This document shows positions 25,551-38,900 of a stretch of DNA of 64,000 bases, in pieces; the stretch's first letter is position 1, and each line of letters begins with the position of its first letter. Below the pieces are notes generated by a model. That model saw only the letters and a program-made list of their open reading frames with translations. It had not been told where the DNA came from and made no database searches. The stretch is taken from NCBI GenBank assembly GCA_035236585.1, contig CP141128.1, positions 53,991,257 through 54,055,256 on the forward strand. Direction: 5' to 3'. Origin of the DNA: Warburgia ugandensis (taxonomy: Eukaryota > Streptophyta > Magnoliopsida > Canellales > Canellaceae). The position numbers were made by a program, and so were the translations under genes.

Positions 25551-28500
25551 GACCAAAATTTTATGGTTGTTATGCCAGTGAGCCTCGCGAATATCAAAAT
25601 TGCCCCATGACGTTTCTATGTTTTTTTTTCACTCTTAGTTAATGAAATAGCCCTCACTTTGAAGTCCCATAATTCCTTCATACCAGCTCTAATTTCGGTG
25701 TTCCTTGGCTCCTTGGATTCCATTTTCTAAGCACTATCAAATGATTTCTACTTTAATTTGAAATTATTATGCTATTAAAAGATATACTTCTTAAAGACTC
25801 ATAACCTTATCATGGAATAGCAAAATTTTATGGTTGTTATGCCAGTGAGCCTCGCCAATATCAAAAGTGCCCCATGAGGTTTCTATGTTTTTTTTTCACT
25901 CTTAGTTAATGAAATAGCCCTCACTTTGACGTCTCATAACTCCTTCATACGAGCGCTATTTTCGGCATTCCTTGGCTCCTTGGATTCCATTTTCTAAGTA
26001 CTAACAAATGATTTCAGCTTTAATTTTAAATTATTATGTTATTAAAAGATATACATCCTAAATACACATAACCTGATCATGGAATAGCAAAATTTTACGG
26101 TTGTTATGACAGTGAGCCTCGCCAATATCAAAATTGTCCCTGGAGGTTTCTATGTTTTTTTTTCACTCTTAGTTAATGAAATAGCCCTCACTTCGAGGTC
26201 CCATAACTCCTTCATACAACCTCTATTTTTAGCATTCCATGGCTCCTTGGATTCCATTTTCTAGGTACTAACAAATGATTTTAGCTTTAATTTGAAATTA
26301 TTATGCTATTGAAAGTTATACTTCTTAAATACTGATAACCTGATCATGGAATAGGAAAATTTTAAGGTTGTTACGCCAGTGAGCCTCGCCAATATCAAAA
26401 TTACCCCATGAGGTTTCTATGTTCTTTTTTCACTCTCAGTTAATGAAATAGCCTCACTTTGAAGTCCCATATCTCCTTCATACGAGCTCTATTTTTGTCA
26501 TTCCTTGGCTCCTTGGATTCCATTTTCTAAGTACTAACAAATGGTTTCAGCTTTAATTTGAAATTATTATGCTATTAAAAGTTATACTTCTTAAATACTG
26601 ATAACCTAATCATGGAATAGGAAAATTTTAAGGTTGTTACGCCAGTGAGCCTCGCCAATATCAAAATTACCCCATGAGGTTTCTATGTTCTTTTTTCACT
26701 CTCAGTTAATGAAATAGCCTCACTTTGAAGTCCCATATGTCCTTCATACGAGCTCTATTTTTGTCATTCCTTGGCTCCTTGGATTCCATTTTCTAAGTAC
26801 TAACAAATGATTTCTGCTTTAATTTGAAATTATTCAGCTATTAAAAGATATACTTCTTAAATACTCACAACCTTATCATGGAAGACCAAAATTTTATGGT
26901 TGTTATGCCAGTGAGCCTCGCGAATATCAAAATTGCCCCATGATGTTTCTATGTTTTTTTTTCACTCTTAGTTAATGAAATAGCCCTCACTTTGAAGTCC
27001 CATAATTCCTTCATACCAGCTCTAATTTCGGTGTTCCTTGGCTCCTTGGATTCCATTTTCTAAGCACTATCAAATGATTTCTACTTTAATTTGAAATTAT
27101 TATGCTATTAAAAGATATACTTCTTAAAGACTCATAACCTTATCATGGAATAGCAAAATTTTATGGTTGTTATGCCAGTGAGCCTCGCCAATATCAAAAG
27201 TGCCCCATGAGGTTTCTATGTTTTTTTTTCACTCTTAGTTAATGAAATAGCCCTCACTTTGACGTCTCATAACTCCTTCATACGAGCGCTATTTTCGGCA
27301 TTCCTTGGCTCCTTGGATTCCATTTTCTAAGTACTAACAAATGATTTCAGCTTTAATTTTAAATTATTATGTTATTAAAAGATATACTTCCTAAATACAC
27401 ATAACCTGATCATGGAATAGCAAAATTTTACGGTTGTTATGACAGTGAGCCTCGCCAATATCAAAATTGTCCCTGGAGGTTTCTATGTTTTTTTTTCACT
27501 CTTAGTTAATGAAATAGCCCTCACTTCGAGGTCCCATAACTCCTTCATACAACCTCTATTTTTAGCATTCCATGGCTCCTTGGATTCCATTTTCTAGGTA
27601 CTAACAAATGATTTTAGCTTTAATTTGAAATTATTATGCTATTGAAAGTTATACTTCTTAAATACTGATAACCTGATCATGGAATAGGAAAATTTTAAGG
27701 TTGTTACGCCAGTGAGCCTCGCCAATATCAAAATTACCCCATGAGGTTTCTATGTTCTTTTTTCACTCTCGGTTAATGAAATAGCCTCACTTTGATGTCC
27801 CATATCTCCTTCATACGAGCTCTATTTTTGCCATTCCTTGGCTCCTTGGATTCCATTTTCTAAGTACTAACAAATGGTTTCAGCTTTAATTTGAAATTAT
27901 TATGCTATTAAAAGTTATACTTCTTAAATACTGATAACCTAATCATGGAATAGGAAAATTTTAAGGTTGTTACGCCAGTGAGCCTCGCCAATATCAAAAT
28001 TACCCCATGAGGTTTCTATGTTCTTTTTTCACTCTCAGTTAATGAAATAGCCTCACTTTGAAGTCCCATATGTCCTTCATACGAGCTCTATTTTTGTCAT
28101 TCCTTGGCTCCTTGGATTCCATTTTCTAAGTACTAACAAATGATTTCTGCTTTAATTTGAAATTATTCAGCTATTAAAAGATATACTTCTTAAATACTCA
28201 CAACCTTATCATGGAAGACCAAAATTTTATGGTTGTTATGCCAGTGAGCCTCGCGAATATCAAAATTGCCCCATGACGTTTCTATGTTTTTTTTTCACAC
28301 TTAGTTAATGAAATAGCCCTCACTTTGAAGTCCCATAATTCCTTCATACCAGCTCTAATTTCGGTGTTCCTTGGCTCCTTGGATTCCATTTTCTAAGCAC
28401 TATCAAATGATTTCTACTTTAATTTGAAATTATTATGCTATTAAAAGATATACTTCTTCAAGACTCATAACCTTATCATGGAATAGCAAAATTTTATGGT

Positions 28501-29930
28501 TGTTATGCCAGTGAGCCTCGCCAATATCAAAAGTGCCCCATGAGGTTTCTATGTTTTTTTTTCACTCTTAGTTAATGAAATAGCCCTCACTTTGAAGTCC
28601 CACAATTCCTTCATACCAGCTCTAATTTCGGTGTTCCTTGGCTCCTTGGATTCCATTTTCTAAGTACTAACAAATGATTTCAGCTTTAATTTTAAATTAT
28701 TATGTTATTAAAAGATATACTTCCTAAATACACATAACCTGATCATGGAATAGCAAAATTTTACGGTTGTTATGACAGTGAGCCTCGCCAATATCAAAAT
28801 TGTCCCTGGAGGTTTCTATGTTTTTTTTTCACTCTTAGTTAATGAAATAGCCCTCACTTCGAGGTCCCATAACTCCTTCATACAACCTCTATTTTTAGCA
28901 TTCCATGGCTCCTTGGATTCCATTTTCTAGGTACTAACAAATGATTTTAGCTTTAATTTGAAATTATTATGCTATTGAAAGTTATACTTCTTAAATACTG
29001 ATAACCTGATCATGGAATAGGAAAATTTTAAGGTTGTTACGCCAGTGAGCCTCGCCAATATCAAAATTACCCCATGAGGTTTCTATGTTCTTTTTTCACT
29101 CTCAGTTAATGAAATAGCCTCACTTTGAAGTCCCATATCTCCTTCATACGAGCTCTATTTTTGTCATTCCTTGGCTCCTTGGATTCCATTTTCTAAGTAC
29201 TAACAAATGGTTTCAGCTTTAATTTGAAATTATTATGCTATTAAAAGTTATACTTCTTAAATACTGATAACCTAATCATGGAATAGGAAAATTTTAAGGT
29301 TGTTACGCCAGTGAGCCTCGCCAATATCAAAATTACCCCATGAGGTTTCTATGTTCTTTTTTCACTCTCAGTTAATGAAATAGCCTCACTTTGAAGTCCC
29401 ATATCTCCTTCATACGAGCTCTATTTTTGTCATTCCTTGGCTCCGTGGATTCCATTTTCTAAGTACTAACAAATGATTTCTGCTTTAATTTGAAATTATT
29501 CAGCTATTAAAAGATATACTTCTTAAATACTCACAACCTTATCATGGAAGACCAAAATTTTATGGTTGTTATGCCAGTGAGCCTCGCGAATATCAAAATT
29601 GCCCCATGACGTTTCTATGTTTTTTTTTCACTCTTAGTTAATGAAATAGCCCTCACTTTGAAGTCCCATAATTCCTTCATACCAGCTCTAATTTTGGTGT
29701 TCCTTGGCTCCTTGGATTCCATTTTCTAAGCACTATCAAATGATTTCTACTTTAATTTGAAATTATTATGCTATTAAAAGATATACTTCTTCAAGACTCA
29801 TAACCTTATCATGGAATAGCAAAATTTTATGGTTGTTATGCCAGTGAGCCTCGCCAATATCAAAAGTGCCCCATGAGGTTTCTATGTTTTTTTTTCACTC
29901 TTAGTTAATGAAATAGCCCTCACTTTCATT
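25551..29930 (+). repeat. Young five-monomer higher-order repeat, period exactly 1333 bp
   Basis: The diagnostic word GAAGACCAAAATTTT has its GACC at 25551, 26884, 28217 and 29550, each exactly 1333 bp apart. The word GTCCCTGGAGG starts at 26136, 27469 and 28802, also exactly 1333 bp apart. Each block has five monomers. Two are E-like and near-identical (GATAACCTGATC and GATAACCTAATC variants with AGCCTCACTTTG). Three full copies and part of a fourth are present. Copies are nearly identical by eye, so this is the youngest-looking amplification in the window. Confidence 0.88.
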
Positions 29931-32900
29931 TCTCATAACTCCTTAATACGAGCTCTATTATCGGCATTCCTTGGCTCCTTGGATTCCATTTTCTAAGTAC
30001 TAACAAATGATTTCAGCTTTAATTTTAAATTATTATGCTATTAAAAGATATACTTCTTAAATACTCATAACCTTATCACGAAATAGCAAAATTTTATGGT
30101 TGTTATGACAGTGAGCCACGCCAATATCAAAATCGCCTCATGAGGTTTCTATGTTTTTTTTTCACTCATAGTTAATGAAATAGCCCTCACTTTGGAGTCC
30201 ATAACTCCTTCATACGAGCTCTATTTTCAGCATTCCTTGGCTCCTTGGATTCCATTTTCTAAGTGCTAACAAATGATTTCAGCTTTAATTAGAAATTATT
30301 ATGCTATTAAAAGTTATACTTCTTAAATGCGCATGACCTGATCAAGGAAGTGTAAAATTTTAAGGTTGTTACACTAGTGAGCACCACCATTATAATAATT
30401 GTCCCCTAAGGTTTCTATGTTTTCTTTGTCACTTTTAATTAATGAAATAGCCCTAAATTTGAAGTCCCATAACTCTTTCATACGAACACTATTATCAACA
30501 TTCCTTTGCCCGTTGGATTCCATTTTTTGAATACTATATAATGGTATCAGCTTTAATCTGAAATTACTATGCTATTAGAAGATATACTTCTTAAAAACCC
30601 ATAACGTTATCTTAGAATCGTCAAATTTTAAGGTTGTTACACCAGTACACCCCCGCCAATAGAAAAATTGCCCCATGACATTTCTCCCTTTTTTTTTTAA
30701 TATTTACATAATGAAGTAGCTCTGACATTGAAGGCCGATAACTCCTTCATACAAACGCTATTTTCAGCGTTCCTTGGCACGTTGGATTCCATTTTCTGAG
30801 TACTATCTAATGGTTTCAGCTTTTATTTGAAATTATTATGCTAATTAAAGATATACTTCTCAAATATTCAAAACATTATCAAGGAATAGCTAAATTTTAA
30901 GGTTGTTACGCCAGTGAGCCTCGCGAATATCAAAATTGCCCCATGAGGTTTCTATGTTTTTTTTTCACTCTTAGTTAATGAAATAGCCCTCACTTTCAAG
31001 TCCCATAAGTCCTTCATACCAGCTCTAATTTCGGCGTTCCTTGGCTCCTTGGATTCCATTTTCTAAGCACCAACAAATGTTTTTTGCTTTAATTTGAAAT
31101 TATTATGCTATTAAAAGATATACTTCTTAAATACTCATAACCTTATAATGGAATAGCAAAATTTTATGGTTGTTATGCCAGTGAGCCTTGCCAATATCAA
31201 AATTGCCCCATGAGGCTTCTATGTTTTTTTTTCACTCTTAGTTAATGAAATAGCCCTCACTTTGATTTCTCATAACTCCTTCATACGAGCTCTATTTTCG
31301 GCATTCCTTGGCTCCTTGGATTCCATTTTCTAAGTACTAACAAATGATTTCAGCTTTAATTTTAAATTATTATGCTATTAAAAGATATACTTCTTAAATA
31401 CTCATAACCTTATCATGAAATAGCAAAATTTTATGGTTGTTATGACAGTGAGCCTCGCCAATATCAAAATTGCCCCATGAGGTTTCTATTTTTTTTTTTC
31501 ACTCTTAGTTAATGAAATAGCCCTCACTTCGAGGTCCCATAACTCCTTCATACAACCTCTATTTTTAGCGTTCCACGGCTCCTTGGATTCCATTTTCTAA
31601 GTACTAACAAATGATTTTAGCTTCAATTTGAAATTATTATGCTATTAAAAGTTATACTTCTTAAATACTCATAACCTGATCATGGAATAGTAAAATTTTA
31701 AGGTTGTTATGCAATGTGCCCCACAAATATCAAAATTGCCCCATGAGGGTTCTATGTTCTTTTTTCACTCTTAGTTAATGAAATAGCCTCACTTTGAAGT
31801 CCCATATCTCCTTCATACGAGCTCTATTTTTGTCATTCCTTGGCTCCTTGGATTCCATTTTCTAAGTACTAACAAATGATTTCAGCTTTAATGTGAAATT
31901 ATTATGCTATTAAAAGTTATACTCCTTAAATACTCATGACCTGATCATGGAATAGCAAAATTTTAAGGTTGTTACACTAGTGTGCCTCGCTAATATCAAA
32001 ATCGCCTCATGAGGTTTCTATGTTTTTTTTTCACTCATAGTTAATGAAATGGGCCTCACTTTGGAGTCCATAACTCCTTCATACGAGCACTATTTTTAGC
32101 GTTCCTTGGCGGCTTGGATTCCATTTTCTAAGTGCTAACAAATGATTTCAGCTTTAATTAGAAATTATTATGCTATTAAAAGTTATACTTCTTAAATGCA
32201 CATGACCTGATCAAGGAAGTGTAAAATTTTAAGGTTGTTACACTAGTGAGCACCACCATTATAATAATTGTCCCCTAAGGTTTCTATGTTTTCTTTGTCA
32301 CTTTTAATTAATGAAATAGCCCTAAATTTGAAGTCCCATAACTCTTTCATACGAACAATATTATCAACGTTCCTTTGCTCGTTGGATTCCATTTTTTGAA
32401 TACTATATAATGGTATCAGCTTTAGTCTGAAATTATTATGCTATTAGAAGATATACTTCCTAAAAATCCATAACGTTATCTTAGAATCAGAAAATTTTAA
32501 GGTTCTTACACCAGTACACCCCCGCCAATAGCAAAATTGCCCCATGACATTTCTCCCTTTTTTTTTTTAATATTTACATAATGAAGTAGCCCTGACATTG
32601 AAGGCCGATAACTCCTTCATACAAACTCTATTTTCAGCGTTCCTTGGCACGTTGGATTCCATTTTCTGAGTACTATCTAATGGTTTAATCTTTCATTTGA
32701 AATTATTATGCTAATTAAAGATATACTTCTTAAATACTCAAAACATTATCATGGAATAGCTAAATTTTAAGGTTGTTAAGCCAGTGAGCCTCGCGAATAT
32801 CAAAATTGCCCCATGAGGTTTCTATGTTTTTTTTTCACTCTTAGTTAATGAAATAGCCCTCACTTTGAAGTCCCATAACTCCTTCATACCAGCTCTAATT

Positions 32901-35900
32901 TCGGTGTTCCTTTGCTCCTTGGATTCCATTTTCTAAGCCCCAACAAATGATTTTTGCTTTAATTTGAAATTATTACGCTATTAAAAGATATACTTCTTAA
33001 ATACTCATAACCTTATCATGGAATAGCAAAATTTTATGGTTGTTATGACAGTGAGCCTCGCCAATATCAAAATTGCCCCATGAGGTTTCTAAGTTTTTTT
33101 TTCACTCTTAGTTAATGAAATAGCCTCACTTTTCAGTCCCATATCTCCTTCATACGAGCTCTATTTTTGTCATTCCTTGGCTCCTTGGATTCCATTTTCT
33201 AAGTACTAACAAATGATTTCAGCTTTAATGTGAAATTATTATGCTATTAAAAGTTATACTCCTTAAATACTCATGACCTGATCATGGAATAGCAAAATTT
33301 TAAGGTTGTTATGCAATGTGCCCCACAAATATCAAAATTGCCCCATGAGGTTTCTATGTTCTCTTTTCACTCTTAGTTAATGAAATAGCCTCACTTTGAT
33401 GTCCCATATCTCCTTCATACGAGCCCTATTTTTGTCATTCCTTGGCTCCTTGGATTCCATTTTCTATGTACTAACAAATGATCTCAGCTTTAATTTGAAA
33501 TTATTATGCTATTAAAAGTTATACTCCTTAAATACTCATAACCTGATCATGGAATAGCAAAATTTTAAGGTTGTTACCCTAGTGTGCCTCGCTAATATCA
33601 AAATCGCCTCATGAGGTTTCTATGTTTTTTTTTCGCTCTTAGTTAATGAAATAGCCCTCACTTTGAGGTCCCATAACTCCTTCATACCAGCTCTAATTTC
33701 AGCGTTCCTTGGCTCCTTGGATTCCATTTTCTAAGTGCTAACAAATGATTTCAGCTTTAATTAGAAATTATTAAGCTATTAAAAGTTATACTTCTTAAAT
33801 ACGCATGACCTGATCAAGGAAATGTATAATTTTAAGGTTGTTACACCAGTCAGCACCACCATTATAATAACTATCCACTAAGGTTTCTATGTTTTCTTTG
33901 TCACTTTTAATTAATGAAATAGCCCTAAATTAGAAGTCCCATAACTCTTTCATATGAACACTATTATCAACGTTCCTTGGCTCCTTGGATTCCATTTTTG
34001 AATACTATATAATGGTATCAGCTTTATTCTGAAATTATTATGCTATTAGAAGATATACTTCCTAAAAATCCATAACGTTATCTTAGAATCAGAAAATTTT
34101 AAGGTTGTTACACCAGTACACCCCTGCCAATTGCAAAATTGCCCCAGGACATTTCTCCCTTTTTTTTTAATATTTACATAATGAAGTAGCCCCAACTTTG
34201 AAGGCCGATAACTCCTTCATACAAACTCTATTTTCAGCGTTCCTTGGCTTGTTGGATTCCATTTTCTGAGTACTATCTAATGGTATCAGCTTTAATTTCA
34301 AATTATTATGCTATTTAAAGATATACTTCTCAAATACTCAAAACATTATCATGTAATAGCTAAATTTTAAGGTTGTTACGCCAGTGAGCCACGCGAATAT
34401 CAAAATTGCCCCATGAGGTTTCTATGTTTTTTTTTTCACTCTTAGTCAATGAAATAGCCCTCACTTTGAAGTCCCATAACTCCTTCATACCAGCTCTAAT
34501 TTCGGCGTTCCTTGGCTCCTTGGATTCCATTTTCTAAGCACTAAGAAATGATTTCAGCTTTAATTTGAAATTATTATGCTATTAAAAGTTATACTCCTTA
34601 AATACTCATAGCCTGATCATGGAATAGCAAAATTTTAAGGTTGTTACACTAGTGTGCCTCACTAATATCAAAATCCCCTCCTGAGGTTTCTATGTTTTTT
34701 TTTCACACATAGTTAATGAAATAGCCCTCACTTTGGAGTCCATAACTCCTTGATGCGAGCTCTATTTTCAGCGTTCCTTGGCTCCTTGGATTCCATTTTC
34801 TAAGTGCTAACAAATGATTTCAGCTTTAATTAGAAATTATTATGCTATTAAAAGTTATACTTCTTAAATACGCATGACCTAATCAAGGAAATGTAAAATT
34901 TTAAGGTTGCTACACCAGTGAGCACCACCATTATGATAATTGTCCCCTAAGGTTTCTATGTTTTCTTCGTCACATTTAATCAATGAAATAGCCCTAAATT
35001 TGAAGTCCCATAACTCTTTCATACGAACACTATTATCAACGTTCCTTGGCTCGTTGGATTCCATTTTTTGGATACTATATAATGGTATCAGCTTTAATCT
35101 GAAATTATTATGCTATTAGAAGATATACTTCTTGAAAACCCATAACGTTATCTTAGAATCGTAAAATTTTAAGGTTGTTCCACCAGTACACCCCCGCCAA
35201 TAGCAAAATTGCCCCATGACATTTCTCACTTTTTTTTTTAATATTTACATAATGAAGTAGCCCTGACTTTGAAGGCCGATAACTCCTTCATACAAACTCT
35301 ATTTTCAGCGTTCCTTGGCTCGTTGGATTCCATTTTCTGAGTACTATCTAATGGTTTCAGCTTTAATTTGAAATTATTATGCTATTTAAAGATATACTTC
35401 TCAAATACACTAAATTTTATCATGGAATAGCTAAATTTTAAGGTTGTTACGCCAATGAGCCTCGTGAATATCAAAATTGCCCCATGAGCTTTTTATGTTT
35501 GTTTTTCACTCTTAGTTAATGAAATAGCCCTCACTTTGAAGTCCCATAACTCCTTCATACCAGCTCTAATTTCTGCGTTCCTTGGCTCCTTTAATTCCAT
35601 TTTCTAAGCACTAACAAATGATTTCTGCTTTAATTTGAAATTATTATGCTATTAAAAGATATACTTCTTAAATACTCATAACCTTATCATGGAATAGCAA
35701 AATTTTATGGTTGTTATGCTAGTGAGCTTCGCCAATATCAAAATTGCCCCATGAGGTTTCTATGTTTTTTTTTCACTCTTAGTTAATGAAATAGCCCTCA
35801 CTTTGAGGTCCCATAACTCCTTCATACCAGCTCTAATTTCCGCGTTCCTTGGCTCCTTTAATTCCATTTTCTAAGCACTAACAAATGATTTATGCTTTAA

Positions 35901-38900
35901 TTTGAAATTATTATGCTATTAAAAGATATACTTCTTAAATACTCATAACCTTATCATGGAATAGCAAAATTTTGTAGTTGTTATGCTAGTGAGCTTCGCC
36001 AATATCAAAATTGTCCCATGAGGTTTCTATGTTTTTTTTTCACTCTTAGTTAATGAAATAGCCCTCACTTTGAGGTCCCATAACTCCTTCATACAACCTC
36101 TATTTTTAGCGTTCCATGGTTCCTTGGATTCCATTTTCTAAGTTCTAACAAATGATTTTAGTTTTAATTTGAAATTATTATGCTATAAAAAGTTATACTT
36201 TTTAAATACTCATAACCTGATCATGGAATAGTAAAATTTTAAGGTTGTTATGCAATGTGCCCCACAAATATCAAAATTACCCCATGAGGTTTCTATGTTC
36301 TTTTTTCACTCTTAGTTAATGAAATAGCCTCACTTTGAAGTCCCATATCTCCTTCATACGAGCTCTATTTTTGTCATTCCTTGGCTCCTTGGATTCCATT
36401 TTCTAAGTACTAACAAATGATTTCAGCTTTAATTTGAAATTATTATGCTATTAAAAGTTATACACCTTAAATACTCATATCCTGATCATGGAATAGCAAA
36501 ATTTTAAGGTTGTTACACTAGTGTGCCTCGCTAATATCAAAATCGCCCCATGAGGTTTCTATGTTTTTTTTTCACTCATAGTTAATGAAATAGCCCTCAC
36601 TTTGGAGTCCATAACTCCTTCATACGAGCTCTATTTTGAAGGTTCCTTGGCTCCTTGCATTCCATTTTCTAAGTGCTAACACACGATTTACGCTTTAATT
36701 AGAAATTATTATGCTATTAAAAGTTATACTTCTTAAATACGCATGACCTGATCAAGGAAATGTAAAATTTTAAGGTTGTTACACCAGTGAGCACCACCAT
36801 TATAATAATTGTCCCCTAAGGTTTCTATGTTTTTTCTGTCACTTTTAATTAATGAAATAGCCCTAAATTTGAAGTCCCATAACTCTTTCATACGAACACT
36901 ATTATCAGCGTTCCTTGGCTCGTTGGATTCCATTTTTTGAATACTATATAATGGAATCAGCTTTAATCTGAAATTATTATGCTATTAGAAGATATAATTC
37001 TTAAAAACCCATAACGTTATCTTAGAATCGTAAAATTTTAAGGTTGTTACACTAGTACACCCCTGCCATTAGCAAAATTGCCCCATGACATTTCTCCCTT
37101 TTTTTTTAATATTTACAAAATGAAGTAGCCCTGACTTTGAAGGCCAATAACTCCTTCATACAAACTCTATTTTCAGCGTTCCTTGGCTCGTTGGATTCCA
37201 TTTTCTGAGTACTATCTAATGGTTTCAGCTTTAATTTGAAATTATTATGCTATTTAAAGATATACTTCTCAAATACTCAAAACATTATCATGGAATAGCT
37301 AAATTTTAAGGTCGTAACGCCAGTGAGCCTCGCGAATATCAAAATTGCCCCATGAGGTTTCGATGTTTGTTTTTCACTCTTAGTTAATGAAATAGCCCTC
37401 ACTTTGAAGTCCCATAACTCCTTCATACCAGCTCTAATTTCCGCCTTCCTTGGCTCCTTTGATTCCATTTTCTAAGCACTAACAAATGATTTCAGCTTTA
37501 ATTTGAAATTATTATGCTAATTAAAGATATACTTCTCAAATATTCAAAACATTATTAAGGAATAGCTAAATTTTAAGGTTGTTACGCCAGTGAGCCTCGC
37601 GAATATCAAAATTGCCCCATGAGGTTTCTATGTTTTTTTTTCACTCTTAGTTAATGAAATTGCCCTCACTTTGAAGTCCCATAACTCCTTCATACCAGCT
37701 CTAATTTTGGCGTTCCTTGGCTCCTTGGATTCCATTTTCTAAACACTAACAAATGATTTCTGCTTTAATTTGAAATTATTATGCTATTAAAAGATATACT
37801 TCTTAAATACTCATAACCCTATCATGGAATAGCAAAATTTTATGGTTGTTATGCTAGTTAGCCTCGCCAATATCAAAATTGCCCCACGAGGTTTCTATGT
37901 TTTTTTTTCACTCTTAGTTAATGAAATAGCCCTCACTTCGAGGTCCCATAACTCCTTCATACAACCTCTATTTTTAGCGTTCCATGGCTCCTTGGATTCC
38001 ATTTTCTAAGCACTAACAAATGATTTTAGCTTTAATTTGAAATTATTATGGTATTAAAAGTTATACTTCTTAAATACTCATAACCTGATCATGGAATAGC
38101 AAAATTTTATGGTTGTTATGACAGTGAGCCCCGCCAATATCAAAATTGCCCCCATGAGGTTTCTATGTTTTTCATTCACTCTTAGATAATGAAGTAGCCC
38201 TCACTTAGAAGTCCCATAAGTGCTTCATACCACCTCTAATTTCGGGGTTCCTTGGCTCCTTGGATTCCATTTTCTAAGCACTAACAAATGATTTCTGCTT
38301 TAATTTGAAATTATTATGCTATTAAAAGATATACTTCTTAAACACTCATAACCGTATCATGGAATAGCAAAATTTTATGGTTGTTAGGCTAGTGAGCCTC
38401 GCCAATATCAAAATTGCCCCATGAGGTTTCTATGTTTTTTGTTTCACTCTTAGTTAATGAAAAAGTCCTCACTTTGAAGTCTCATAACTCCTTCATACGA
38501 GCTCTATTTTCGGCATTCCTTGGCTCCTTGGATTCCATTTTCTAAGTACTAACAAATGATTTCAGCTTTAATTTTAAATTATTATGCTATTAAATGATAT
38601 ACTTCTTAAATACTCATAACCTGATCATGGAATAGCAAAATTTTATGGTTGTTCTGACAGTGAGCCTCGCCAATATCAAAATTGCCCCATGAGGTTTCTA
38701 TGTTTTTGTTTCACTCTTAGTTTATGAAATAGCCTTCCCGTCGAGGTCCCATAACTCCTTCATACAACCTCTATTTTTAGCGTTCCATGGGTCCTTGGAT
38801 TCCATTTTCTAAGTACTAACAAATGATTTTAGCTTTAATTTGAAATTATAATGCTATTAAAAGTTATACTTCTTAAATACTCATAACCTGATCATGGAAT

